Below are positions 45,449-54,085 of a stretch of DNA of 64,000 nt, piece by piece. A program made the translations under genes and the position numbers. The stretch's first letter is position 1; each line of letters starts with the position of its first letter. Source of the DNA: Streptomyces sp. NBC_00376. GTDB lineage: Bacteria; Actinomycetota; Actinomycetes; Streptomycetales; Streptomycetaceae. The stretch spans positions 5,208,001 to 5,272,000 of the forward strand of contig NZ_CP107960.1 of NCBI RefSeq assembly GCF_036077095.1, in the 5' to 3' direction. The notes beneath the pieces are model-generated. The model was not told the DNA's origin, did not search any database, and was given only the letters and a program-made list of their open reading frames with translations.

Positions 45449-46620
45449 CTGGACAGGCCGGACCGGCAGCACCCCGCAGCGGCGGTCACCGAGGGGCCAG
45501 GAGCCCGTTCGCCGCGCCGTTCGTGGCGTTGCTCGTGGCCCTGCTGCCCGCCCTGCTGATGCTCTCCGCACCCGGGGCCGGGGCGGCGGACACGAGGGCC
45601 GCGGACGCGAAGCCCGTGGTCACCCTCTCCAAGCAGCAGGCGGGCAAGGGCGGTGAGATCACCGTGAAGGGCAGCGGCTGGCGCCCGAACGCACTGCTGA
45701 TGATGCTGATCTGCGGACGGTCCACGCAGGAGCGGGGCGTGATCGGCGGCACCAACTCCTGCGCCAACGCCGAGGGCCGGGCCGTCACCACCGATGCCAA
45801 GGGCGCCTTCCGCAAGAAGATGCCGGTCGCCGAACCGCCCGTGCCCTGCCCCTGTGTGGTGCACGTCGCCACCGTCACCGGGGAACAGGCCGCCGCCGAC
45901 GCCGTGTTCGTCGTCGCGGGCCACCCGCTCGCCGCGCTGCCGAAGGAGACCGGGGGCGGCAGGCTCGCGGTGCTCGCCACCACCCGGCTGGAGGGCGAGA
46001 GCGGGATCCTCACGTGGTTCGGCGCCCCGCCCGCCCGGCAGCTCGTCCTCACCGTGGGCAACCTCGGCTCCGCCCCCGTCAAGGACCCGGTCTTCGAGGT
46101 CGGCACCGCGCACGGCGTCTTCGCCCCGCAGTGGGAGGAACAGCAGTGGCGCGGCACCATCGCCTCCGGCCGCAAGGCGCAGATCAAGCTCCCGGTCGAG
46201 CTGACGGCGGGCGCCCACGGCGACTACCAGGTCTCGCTCAGGTACGGCGGCAAGGTGCTGGCCGAACAGCCGTGGGGGGTCGGCCGCCCCTGGGGGGTCA
46301 CGCTCTTCTGGATCCTGCTGTGCCTCGTCGTGCCGGCCGCCGTGTTCCGGATCGGCATGGCGGTGGTCGACAGGGTACGGCCCCGCTCCTCACGCGCCCC
46401 GGGCCGCGCCCGGCGCCACCGACCCCGGCGGGGGACCGGCAAATCGACGAAGGCCCCGAAGACCTCGAAGGCTGCGAAGCCGCGCCGTGCGCCGGGGTCC
46501 GCCGAGGACCCCGCGGCCGCGCCCATCGACGGCCCGGCCGCCACCACGGCCGCGCTGCCGTGGTTCACACCCGATTCCGCACCGTCAGAGAACAGACCGA
46601 CGACGAAGGGACATTCGTGA
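45445..46620 (+). CDS. Exported membrane-anchored protein with neocarzinostatin-like domain
   Basis: 391 residues. A signal sequence or anchor is at about 20-48 (VALLVALLPALLMLSAPGAGA). An Ig-like domain (about 55-155) starts VTLSKQQAGKGGEITVKGSGWRPN and contains cysteines in NSCAN and CPC, which resembles the neocarzinostatin apoprotein fold. A second beta domain (about 175-280) includes LVLTVGNLGSAPVKDPVFEVG. A membrane helix follows (about 289-310), then a Lys/Arg/Pro-rich cytoplasmic tail of about 80 residues. The GTG overlaps the previous stop and its own stop overlaps the next GTG, so translation is coupled on both sides. Exact function unknown. Confidence 0.75.
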   Translation: MTGQAGPAAPRSGGHRGARSPFAAPFVALLVALLPALLMLSAPGAGAADTRAADAKPVVTLSKQQAGKGGEITVKGSGWRPNALLMMLICGRSTQERGVIGGTNSCANAEGRAVTTDAKGAFRKKMPVAEPPVPCPCVVHVATVTGEQAAADAVFVVAGHPLAALPKETGGGRLAVLATTRLEGESGILTWFGAPPARQLVLTVGNLGSAPVKDPVFEVGTAHGVFAPQWEEQQWRGTIASGRKAQIKLPVELTAGAHGDYQVSLRYGGKVLAEQPWGVGRPWGVTLFWILLCLVVPAAVFRIGMAVVDRVRPRSSRAPGRARRHRPRRGTGKSTKAPKTSKAAKPRRAPGSAEDPAAAPIDGPAATTAALPWFTPDSAPSENRPTTKGHS

Positions 46621-48014
46621 GTACGCAACGCAGGACGGTCGCGGCGGGAGTCGCGATGATGCTCGGCGGCGCGGGCATGCTGCTGGCCGCGAGTCCGGCA
46701 CAGGCCGCCGACGTCTCGTACGCGACGGAGTGCATTCCGCCGCCCATTTCGGGGCTGCCCCCCGTGCAGGGCACCACCAAGGTGCAGCTGACCGCGCCCG
46801 CCGAGGCCAAGGTCGGGGACACCGTCGAGGTGGTGTGGAAGACGGTCGAGGCCGCCTCCAGGAACCCCGACATGCTCGATCTGGGCAAGGACACGGTCAA
46901 GCCGACCGGCACCCTCAAGGTGGGCGGTGCCGCCACCGGCACCGTGCAGATGGAAGGGCCCCGGCAGAACCCGCCGATCCCCAAGAACACCGCCATGGTG
47001 CTGTCCGACATGAAGGGCACGCTGAAGCTGGAGAAGGCCGGTGAGATCACGCTGACGCCGGACGCGTACAACATCAACGTGTCCAAGCCGATCTCCACGG
47101 ACACCAAGTGCACCCCGAAGGAGGCCGTGCAGCCGGGCGCGACCATCAAGGTCACGGAAGGCGGCGGATCCACCACCACTGGCGGTACGACGAGCGGCTC
47201 CACGAGTGGCTCGACCAGCGGTTCCACCACCGCGGGCGGCACCACCTCCGGCTCCACGACCTCGGGCGGCACCACCGCGGGAGGCACGACCGCAGGCGGT
47301 ACGACCGCGGGCGGCAGCGACTCCGGCGGCTCCACCTCGGGCTCCGGCGGCGGCAGCGGACAGACCGACTTCCCCGGCAAGGAGGTCGCGGTCCGCTTCG
47401 GCTGCGAGTCCCCGGGGCCGGCTGACATCGGCTCCAAGGTGACGATCAACGCCAAGAAGAGCGGCGGGAGCTACGCCCTCACGGTCAAGACGGCCAAGGG
47501 CGTGATGGACAGCCCGGCCGACCTGCCCGCCGGTGCGCTCAAGCCGTCCATGGACGTCGCCCTGGGCGGCGCGGACAAGGGCTCGGTGAAGGTCACCGGG
47601 CCCGCCAACACCGAACCGCTGAAGCAGGGCAAGCCGGTCGACCTGGCCGACATGACCGGCACGTACAAGCCCGGCGCGTCCGGCAAGTCCACGCTCAGCC
47701 CCGGCACCCTGACGATCGACGTCACCCTGGGCGGCCAGAAGATCAGCATCCCGTGCAAGGTGAAGGGCTCGGCGGCCGTGTCGCTGGAGCTCGACACCGC
47801 GGCCCAGGAGGGCGGCGCCTCCGGCTCCGCCACCTCGGGCTCCACGGGTGCCTCCTCCACGGCCGGCGGCACCGCCTCCGGCGGGCTGGCCGCCACCGGG
47901 GCCGAGGACAACGGCACCCTGCGCGCCCTCGGCCTGGTCGCCGGCACGGCGATCCTGCTGGGCGGCGCAGTGTTCACCTTCACCCCGTGGCGCAGGCTGC
48001 GAGGCACCAGGTGA
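46617..48014 (+). CDS. Surface protein with two repeated domains and an LAATG sorting signal
   Basis: 465 residues. A signal peptide covers about 1-32 (ending AQA). The first Cys-bounded domain (about 40-165) and the second (about 265-385) have the same pattern as the domain in the first gene of the operon: GGA-x-x-GxVxxxGPxN, then LxDMxGTxK. They are joined by a Ser/Gly/Thr linker (about 184-255) of GGTTxGST-type repeats. LAATG at 424-428 is followed by a hydrophobic helix and WRRLRGTR, which fits a class E sortase signal (LAxTG). The GTG overlaps the previous stop. It is the last gene of the operon. Confidence 0.82.
   Translation: MSTQRRTVAAGVAMMLGGAGMLLAASPAQAADVSYATECIPPPISGLPPVQGTTKVQLTAPAEAKVGDTVEVVWKTVEAASRNPDMLDLGKDTVKPTGTLKVGGAATGTVQMEGPRQNPPIPKNTAMVLSDMKGTLKLEKAGEITLTPDAYNINVSKPISTDTKCTPKEAVQPGATIKVTEGGGSTTTGGTTSGSTSGSTSGSTTAGGTTSGSTTSGGTTAGGTTAGGTTAGGSDSGGSTSGSGGGSGQTDFPGKEVAVRFGCESPGPADIGSKVTINAKKSGGSYALTVKTAKGVMDSPADLPAGALKPSMDVALGGADKGSVKVTGPANTEPLKQGKPVDLADMTGTYKPGASGKSTLSPGTLTIDVTLGGQKISIPCKVKGSAAVSLELDTAAQEGGASGSATSGSTGASSTAGGTASGGLAATGAEDNGTLRALGLVAGTAILLGGAVFTFTPWRRLRGTR
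47166..47335. repeat. In-frame Ser/Gly/Thr coding repeat
   Basis: The linker of the surface-protein gene is coded by repeated GGCGGTACGACG- and GGCTCCACGAGT-type units, giving TTSGSTSGSTSG, then AGGTTAGGTTAGG at protein level. Units are multiples of three bases, so copy changes keep the frame. Confidence 0.75.
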
Positions 48015-48027
48015 GCCGGCTCCCGTA

Positions 48028-48103
48028 ACAACGCCACAAGGGGCCGCGACAGCCGCAACAACGGCACAACGGCCGCGACCGCCGCAACAACGGCACAAGG
48101 GCC
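48028..48103. repeat. Tandem GCCGCAACAACGGCACAA repeat
   Basis: Two and a half copies of a unit of about 30 bases, containing ACAACGGCACAA and GGCCGCGAC, lie just after the surface-protein operon. The third copy runs into the terminator. Confidence 0.7.
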
Positions 48104-48133
48104 TCCGCACCGTCGACCGGTGCGGAGGCCCTT
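48097..48133. terminator. Perfect terminator hairpin at the end of the surface-protein operon
   Basis: AAGGGCCTCCGCACCG at 48097-48112 pairs perfectly with its complement at 48118-48133 around a 5-base loop. It can also serve the convergent transporter gene. Confidence 0.88.
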
Positions 48134-48160
48134 GCGTACGGGCGGAGAGCGATCAGCGCG

Positions 48161-49651
48161 TCAGCGCACGTCGCCCATGAGCTCGCTGACCTTCTTGCGG
48201 TACATCCAGATCGCGAATGCGGCGACGATCGCGAGCGCCGCCTCCAGGCCCACCATGCCGGTCTTGTTCAGGTCGACACCCGCCAGCGACAGCAGGCTGG
48301 TGGTGCAGTCGCCCGCGGTGACCGCGAGGAACCAGACACCCATCATCTGGCTGCCGTACTTCGCGGGCGCCATCTTCGTGGTGACCGAGAGGCCGACCGG
48401 GGAGAGGCAGAGCTCACCGACGGTCTGCAGGAAGTAGATCGACACCAGCCACATCGGGCTGACCTTGTCGCCGTCCGTCGTCATGGTCAGCGGCAGCATG
48501 AAGACGAGGAAGGAGACGCCGACCAGGAAGAGGCCCGAGCCGAACTTGACGACCGTGCTCGGCTCCTTGCCGCGCCGGTTCAGCGCCAGCCATATCCAGG
48601 CGACGACCGGGGCCAGCGCCATGATGAAGACCGGGTTGACCGACTGGTACCAGGAGGTCGGGAAGTCCAGGCCGAACACACTGTTGGTGGTGGAGGACTC
48701 ACCGAAGAGCGACAGCGTCGAGCCGCCCTGGTCGTAGATCATCCAGAACACGGCCGCGGCGACGAAGAACCAGATGTAGCCGGACATCTTCGACTGCTCG
48801 GTCTTCGAGAGGTCCCGGTCCCGCTTGATCCGCACCAGCACCGCGATCGGGATGATCAGACCGGCGATGGTGATCGGGACGAGCGCCCAGTTCAGCGTGT
48901 AGACGTCGGTGGCGACGAGGACGCCGTAGAAGACGACGGCCACTATCAGCCACAGCAGGCCCTTGCGCAGGGTCGTACGGCGCTCCTCGGCCGACAGCGG
49001 CTTCGGGACGACGCTGCTGCGCGCGCTGAGGTGGCGGGTACCGATGAGGAACTGGGTCAGACCCAGCGCCATGCCGGCCGCGGCGATGGCGAAGCCGAGG
49101 TGCCAGTTCACCTTCTCGCCGACGGTGCCGATGATCAGCGGCGCGGCGAAGGCGCCGAGGTTGATGCCCATGTAGAAGACGGTGAAGCCGCCGTCGCGAC
49201 GGGCGTCGTCCGGACCGTTGTAGAGGTGGCCGACCATCGTCGAGATGTTGGCCTTCAGCAGTCCGGAGCCCAGCGCGACCAGCGCCAGACCGGCGAAGAA
49301 GGTGCCGGAGCCCGGCAGCGCGAGCGTCAGGTGGCCCAGCATGATGATCGCGGCCGAGATGGTGACCGTCTTGCGCGGCCCCCAGACCCGGTCGCCGAAC
49401 CAGCCGCCGGGCATGGCCAGCAGGTACACCATCGCCATGTAGATGGAGTAGATCGCGGTGGCCGTGGCCGCGTTCATGTGCAGGCCGGAACTGGAGACCA
49501 GGTAGAGCGGAAGCAGGGCCCGCATGCCGTAGAAGCTGAAGCGCTCCCACATCTCGGTCATGAAGAGAGTGGCCAGGCCGCGGGGGTGGCCGAAGAAGGT
49601 CTTCTCGGATCCAGAAGTACTGGCCGGGTCCTTCGTCAGGCTGGACGCCAT
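48161..49651 (-). CDS. POT-family proton-dependent peptide transporter
   Basis: 496 residues with about 12-14 membrane helices. The family signature near the start is MTEMWERFSFYGMRALLPLYL (ExxERFxYY type). The second motif region includes FTVFYMGINLGAFAAPLI, and the C-terminal half contains QTVGELCLSPVGLS. These place it with the DtpT/PepT group that takes up di- and tripeptides with protons. The ATG at 49651 has AAGGA six bases upstream; further upstream the frame is open but not protein-like. A strong attenuator-like hairpin lies about 260 bases upstream in its leader. Confidence 0.93.
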   Translation of the reverse strand: MASSLTKDPASTSGSEKTFFGHPRGLATLFMTEMWERFSFYGMRALLPLYLVSSSGLHMNAATATAIYSIYMAMVYLLAMPGGWFGDRVWGPRKTVTISAAIIMLGHLTLALPGSGTFFAGLALVALGSGLLKANISTMVGHLYNGPDDARRDGGFTVFYMGINLGAFAAPLIIGTVGEKVNWHLGFAIAAAGMALGLTQFLIGTRHLSARSSVVPKPLSAEERRTTLRKGLLWLIVAVVFYGVLVATDVYTLNWALVPITIAGLIIPIAVLVRIKRDRDLSKTEQSKMSGYIWFFVAAAVFWMIYDQGGSTLSLFGESSTTNSVFGLDFPTSWYQSVNPVFIMALAPVVAWIWLALNRRGKEPSTVVKFGSGLFLVGVSFLVFMLPLTMTTDGDKVSPMWLVSIYFLQTVGELCLSPVGLSVTTKMAPAKYGSQMMGVWFLAVTAGDCTTSLLSLAGVDLNKTGMVGLEAALAIVAAFAIWMYRKKVSELMGDVR

Positions 49652-49910
49652 GGTCGATCCTTGTGTGCTCGGGACGCGACGCCTTGTGAGCGTGGTGCGC
49701 CCGGTGGGGGGAGGCCGGCACCGGCACGGGTACGTCCCACCCCTCACGCCCGAGAGGGGATTCGCCCCGACCGCCCGGCTCACGAAGGAGCCGGCCGAAG
49801 GAGACGGGGACCGACCGTGTCGGGATCCACGCCCGGCACGCATCCTCGCGTTCCGGGCCCGGCCACAGGTCATTCACTGATTCCGCGACTGGCGGGTACC
49901 AGTCGGCCAA

Positions 49911-49950
49911 CAAAAGAGACCCTCGGCGCTAAAAGCTGCCCAAGGGTCCT
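49911..49950 (-). terminator. Minus-strand hairpin with T-run in the peptide transporter leader
   Basis: On the minus strand GACCCT and GGC pair with GCC and AGGGTC; GCT/AGC closes the top. The structure is followed by TCTCTTTTG, a Rho-independent form. No minus-strand gene ends here, so it is probably a leader attenuator of the transporter gene and not the end of another transcript. The 49652-49910 leader has no other clear feature. Confidence 0.5.
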
Positions 49951-50142
49951 TGAGTAGTGCAACAGGCGTCGAGCCACCATACGACACGACAGAGCCCGAT
50001 ATGAATGGACTTGAGAGATGGATCACAGGTTTCGATGGAACCGTTCCCTCATATTCAAAGGCGCCTGCCCGTTTATTTCGCAGACCCGCAGGGCTTTTGG
50101 ATCACCTCACTGCATCCGCTCCGCGCGGACTACCATCACTCC

Positions 50143-50820
50143 ATGACCCGTGTACTGCTCGCCGAGGACGATGCATCCATCTCGGAGCCGCTGGCCCGCG
50201 CACTGCGTCGGGAGGGTTACGAGGTCGAGGTCCGCGAAGACGGTCCGACCGCGCTCGACGCCGGCCTCCAGGGCGGAATCGACCTGGTCGTGCTCGACCT
50301 GGGGCTGCCCGGGATGGACGGACTGGAAGTGGCCCGCAGGCTCCGTGCCGAGGGTCACACCGTGCCGATCCTGGTGCTGACCGCCCGCGCCGACGAGGTG
50401 GACACCGTCGTCGGCCTCGACGCGGGCGCCGACGACTACGTCACCAAGCCCTTCCGCCTCGCCGAACTGCTCGCCCGCGTCCGGGCCCTCCTGCGCCGCG
50501 GCGCCACCGAGCCCGCACCGCAGCCCGCGACGCACGGCGTCCGGATCGACGTCGAGTCGCACCGCGCCTGGATGGGCGAGGAGGAACTCCAGCTCACCGC
50601 CAAGGAGTTCGACCTGCTGCGGGTCCTGGTCAGGGACGCCGGCCGGGTCGTCACCCGCGACCAGCTGATGCGCGAGGTCTGGGACACCACCTGGTGGTCG
50701 TCGACGAAGACCCTCGACATGCACATCTCCTGGCTCCGCAAGAAGCTCGGCGACGACGCCGCCAACCCCCGCTACATCGCGACCGTACGGGGCGTCGGTT
50801 TCCGCTTCGAGAAGAGCTGA
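50143..50820 (+). CDS. OmpR-family response regulator
   Basis: 225 residues: receiver domain (1-120) with acidic pair EDD at 8-10, phospho-acceptor Asp in LVVLDLGLPGMDG near residue 51, conserved Thr in LVLTARAD and Lys in YVTKPF; then a winged-helix DNA-binding domain (about 130-225, ELQLTAKEFDLLRVLVRDAG and KTLDMHISWLRKKLG). The ATG at 50143 has no Shine-Dalgarno; TACCAT at 50131-50136 is a possible -10 box, which would make the mRNA almost leaderless. It forms a two-component pair with the histidine kinase gene 50 bases downstream. Its targets are unknown. Confidence 0.94.
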   Translation: MTRVLLAEDDASISEPLARALRREGYEVEVREDGPTALDAGLQGGIDLVVLDLGLPGMDGLEVARRLRAEGHTVPILVLTARADEVDTVVGLDAGADDYVTKPFRLAELLARVRALLRRGATEPAPQPATHGVRIDVESHRAWMGEEELQLTAKEFDLLRVLVRDAGRVVTRDQLMREVWDTTWWSSTKTLDMHISWLRKKLGDDAANPRYIATVRGVGFRFEKS

Positions 50821-50870
50821 CGTTCCGAGGGGGCCACCGTTCCAGGAAGAGCCGACGAGCAGAAGTATTC

Positions 50871-52136
50871 ATGCGACGCAGACTGATCAACTCAACGCTC
50901 GCCGTGGTGCTCGTGGTGATCGCCGTCTTCGGCGTCTCCCTCGTCATCGTCGAGACCCGGACCATCAGCAACAGCGCCCAGGAGAGCGTCGACTCCGAGG
51001 CGCTGCGGCTGATCAGCGTCGTCGAGAGCCGGCTGCTGGAGGACGAGCAGATCACCACCGTGCTGCTGTCCCAGCAGATCGACACCAAGCGCTACGCGCT
51101 GGTCGAGATGCCCGGCCGCGCCCCGCTCGAAGTGGGCAAGCGCCCCACGGGCAGGGTGATCAGCAGCACCGCCGAGGGGGAACACGGCGAGAAGGTCACC
51201 GTCGAGGAGTCCAGCTCCGAGGTCACCCGCGAGGTCGGCCGCACCCTGATGATCATCGGCGCGGTGGCGCTGCTGGCCATCGTCTCCGCCGTGCTCCTGG
51301 CCGTACGCCAGGCCAACAAGCTGACCTCACCGCTGACCGACCTGGCCGAGACCGCCGAACGACTGGGCTCCGGTGACCCGCGCCCCCGCCACAAGCGGTA
51401 CGGGGTGCCGGAACTGGACCGCGTCGCCGACGTCCTGGACGCCTCCGCCGAACGGATCGCCCGGATGCTCACCGCGGAACGCCGGCTGGCCGCCGACGCC
51501 TCGCACCAGCTCCGCACGCCGCTCACCGCGCTCTCCATGCGGATCGAGGAGATCTCGGTCACCGACGACCCGGACACGGTGAAGGAGGAGGCGAACATCG
51601 CCCTCACCCAGGTCGAGCGGCTCACCGACGTGGTGGAGCGGCTGCTGACCAACGCCCGCGATCCGCGCACGGGCTCCGCCGTCGTCTTCGACCTCGACGA
51701 GGTCGTCAAGCAGCAGATCGAGGAGTGGCGTCCCGCCTACCGGAGCGCGGGCCGGGCCATCGTCCGCTCCGGCAAGCAGGGCCTGCGGGCCGTCGGCACG
51801 CCGGGCGCCGTCGCCCAGGTGCTGGCCGCGCTGATCGAGAACTCGCTGATGCACGGTGGCGGCACGGTCGCGCTGCGCACCCGGGTCACCGGCAATCAGG
51901 CGGTCATCGAGGTCACGGACGAGGGCCCGGGGGTTCCTCCGGACCTGGGCGCCCGGATCTTCGAGCGGACGATCAGCGGCCGCAACTCCACGGGCATCGG
52001 CCTCGCGGTGGCCAGGGACCTCGCGGAGGCGGATGGCGGCCGCCTGGAACTGCTCCAGCAGCAGCCCGCGGTCTTCGCCCTGTTCCTCAGCCGGGTGGCC
52101 CTGAAGCGGCAGGAGCCGGAACGCCCGGTGCGGTGA
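50871..52136 (+). CDS. Sensor histidine kinase
   Basis: 421 residues. Two membrane helices (about 8-28 and 125-148) enclose a small extracytoplasmic sensor of about 95 residues. A HAMP domain follows (149-205), then the dimerisation domain with the phospho-accepting His in ADASHQLRTPLTALSMR (near 211), and a GHKL ATPase domain with N-box ALIENSLMHGGG, G1 DEGPGVPP and G2 STGIGLAVARDL. The kinase should phosphorylate the response regulator encoded 50 bases upstream. The signal is unknown. Confidence 0.94.
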   Translation: MRRRLINSTLAVVLVVIAVFGVSLVIVETRTISNSAQESVDSEALRLISVVESRLLEDEQITTVLLSQQIDTKRYALVEMPGRAPLEVGKRPTGRVISSTAEGEHGEKVTVEESSSEVTREVGRTLMIIGAVALLAIVSAVLLAVRQANKLTSPLTDLAETAERLGSGDPRPRHKRYGVPELDRVADVLDASAERIARMLTAERRLAADASHQLRTPLTALSMRIEEISVTDDPDTVKEEANIALTQVERLTDVVERLLTNARDPRTGSAVVFDLDEVVKQQIEEWRPAYRSAGRAIVRSGKQGLRAVGTPGAVAQVLAALIENSLMHGGGTVALRTRVTGNQAVIEVTDEGPGVPPDLGARIFERTISGRNSTGIGLAVARDLAEADGGRLELLQQQPAVFALFLSRVALKRQEPERPVR

Positions 52137-52170
52137 GCGGCGGTGAGCTGCGTGCGGCGCGGGGCGCGCG

Positions 52171-52761
52171 TTATCGCCGTACGGGATCCACGCCGATCCG
52201 CGGCACCGGCTCCGTGCGGCCCTGCTTCAGGAACCCCTCGGCCCCACCGGCCACGGGGTTCTCGGCGGCCGGTGCGGGCTCCTCGTCGGCCGGCGCCGGG
52301 CTCTCGACCGCCGGTGCGGGCTTCTCGACGGGCAGCGCCTTGAACACCCACGTCCGGTAGGACCAGAAGCGGAACAGGGTCGCGATGCCGATCCCGAGGA
52401 TCTTGAAGACATTGCTCTGGACCGGGCTGTTCCACCCGAAGCCGTACGTCGCCACGTAAAGCACACCGGTCTCGATGACCGCGCCCACCGCACTGAACAG
52501 CAGGAACAGCGTCAGCTCACGGGTCCGTCCGGTCTTGTCGCGGTCCCGGTACGTCCAGTAGCGGAAGCCCAGGTAGTTGCCGAGGATGGCGACGAGGGTG
52601 GCCAGCAGACCGGCCCGTACGGTCGGGATGGCGGTGTAGCGCCAGAGCAGGTTGGACACTGCCATGTTGACCACCAGGCCGACCGCGCCGACCGCGCCGA
52701 ACTTGGCGACTTCCCGGGCCAGCAGCTCCAGCCGCGCCCGCAGTGCGCCCCGTTCGTTCAT
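52171..52761 (-). CDS. GtrA family membrane protein with Pro/Ala/Glu tail
   Basis: 196 residues. The four-helix GtrA domain (about 18-145) has VAKFGAVGAVGLVVNMAVSNLLW and NYLGFRYWTYR, and later RFWSYRTWVF. A tail of about 50 residues has repeats of PAPAVESPAPADEEPAPA, encoded by DNA with three similar GCCGGTGCGGGC units. GtrA proteins flip polyprenyl-linked sugars. There is no glycosyltransferase next to it, unlike the GtrA gene at 5.4 kb. It is divergent from purK, 172 bases away, and convergent with the histidine kinase gene. Confidence 0.9.
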   Translation of the reverse strand: MNERGALRARLELLAREVAKFGAVGAVGLVVNMAVSNLLWRYTAIPTVRAGLLATLVAILGNYLGFRYWTYRDRDKTGRTRELTLFLLFSAVGAVIETGVLYVATYGFGWNSPVQSNVFKILGIGIATLFRFWSYRTWVFKALPVEKPAPAVESPAPADEEPAPAAENPVAGGAEGFLKQGRTEPVPRIGVDPVRR

Positions 52762-52933
52762 GGTGATGGCTCAGCCCGTCCGTCGGTTACGTCAACCCGG
52801 CCATGCTAACCAGCCCGGCCAAGGGCCGCCCGGGGACACCGGAGTGGTGTGGCGATGCTGTGACACGACCGCCCGGCCGGGGCGGCGGAGGGCGTCGTCC
52901 GGAGCTTCCCGGGGCGACGGATACCCTGGAGGA

Positions 52934-54085
52934 GTGACGTTCCCGGTAGTCGGCATGGTCGGTGGCGGTCAGCTCGCCAGAATGACCCACGAGGCGGGCA
53001 TCCCCCTCGGCATCAAGTTCAAGCTCCTCAGCGACACCCCTCAGGACTCTGCGGCCCAGGTGGTGAGCGAAGTCGTCGTCGGCGACTATCGCGACCTGGA
53101 CACGCTGCGCGCCTTCGCGCGCGGCTGTGACGTGATCACCTTCGATCACGAGCACGTGCCGACCGAGCACCTGCGGGCCCTGGAGGCGGACGGCATCCCC
53201 GTGCGCCCCGGCCCCGACGCTCTGGTGCACGCCCAGGACAAGGGGGTGATGCGCGCGAAGCTCACCGAGATCGGCGCGCCCTGCCCCCGCCACCGCATCG
53301 TGACGGACCCGGCCGACGCCGCGGCCTTCGCGGACGAGGTCGGCGGCTTCCCCGTCATCCTCAAGACGGTCCGCGGCGGGTACGACGGCAAGGGCGTCTG
53401 GGTGGTCCGCTCCGAGGCGGACGCGGCCGACCCGTTCCGGGCCGGTGTCGCGGTCCTGGCCGAGGAGAAGGTCGACTTCGTACGGGAGCTGGCGGCCAAC
53501 ATCGTCCGCTCGCCGCACGGCCAGGCCGTCGCCTACCCGGTCGTCGAGTCGATCCAGGTCGACGGGGTCTGCGACACGGTGATCGCCCCCGCCCCCGAGC
53601 TGGACGAGCACCTCGCCGGCGAGGCCCAGCAGCTCGCGCTCAGGATCGCCTCCGAGCTCGGTGTCGTCGGCCACCTCGCCGTGGAGCTCTTCGAGACGAG
53701 CGGACCCGACGGGAAGCCCGGCATCCTGGTCAACGAACTGGCGATGCGCCCGCACAACTCCGGCCACTGGACGCAGGACGGCGCGATCACCTCGCAGTTC
53801 GCCAACCACGTCCGGGCCGTGCTCGACCTGCCGCTCGGCGACCCGCGCCCGCGCGCCACCTGGACGGTCATGTCCAACGTCCTCGGCGGCGACTTCCCGG
53901 ACATGTACCAGGCGTACCTGCACTGCATGGCCCGCGACCCGCAGCTCAAGATCCACATGTACGGCAAGGACGTGAAGCCCGGCCGCAAGGTCGGACACGT
54001 CAACACCTACGGCGACGATCTGGCGGACGTGCGCGAGCGCGCCCGGCACGCGGCCGACTACCTGCGAGGAACGATCACCGAATGA
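52934..54085 (+). CDS. purK: N5-carboxyaminoimidazole ribonucleotide synthase
   Basis: Purine synthesis: carboxylates AIR with bicarbonate and ATP to N5-CAIR. 383 residues, ATP-grasp fold. The start [16 protein letters not shown], the ATP-site lysine in [14 protein letters not shown] and the metal-binding [15 protein letters not shown] are the family marks. The GTG at 52934 is directly preceded by GGAGGA, too close for normal initiation; TACCCT at 52922-52927 would give a leaderless transcript. It overlaps purE by ATGA. Confidence 0.96.
   Translation: MTFPVVGMVGGGQLARMTHEAGIPLGIKFKLLSDTPQDSAAQVVSEVVVGDYRDLDTLRAFARGCDVITFDHEHVPTEHLRALEADGIPVRPGPDALVHAQDKGVMRAKLTEIGAPCPRHRIVTDPADAAAFADEVGGFPVILKTVRGGYDGKGVWVVRSEADAADPFRAGVAVLAEEKVDFVRELAANIVRSPHGQAVAYPVVESIQVDGVCDTVIAPAPELDEHLAGEAQQLALRIASELGVVGHLAVELFETSGPDGKPGILVNELAMRPHNSGHWTQDGAITSQFANHVRAVLDLPLGDPRPRATWTVMSNVLGGDFPDMYQAYLHCMARDPQLKIHMYGKDVKPGRKVGHVNTYGDDLADVRERARHAADYLRGTITE

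Noticed and set aside
46617..48014. Surface-protein linker as a frameshifted or broken gene
   Set aside because: The repeat is in multiples of three and the frame is continuous from signal peptide to the LAATG signal.
49867..49977. 36-codon minus-strand frame in the transporter leader
   Set aside because: It has no Shine-Dalgarno and no conservation evidence, so I do not annotate it as a gene. It is kept only as part of the attenuator finding.
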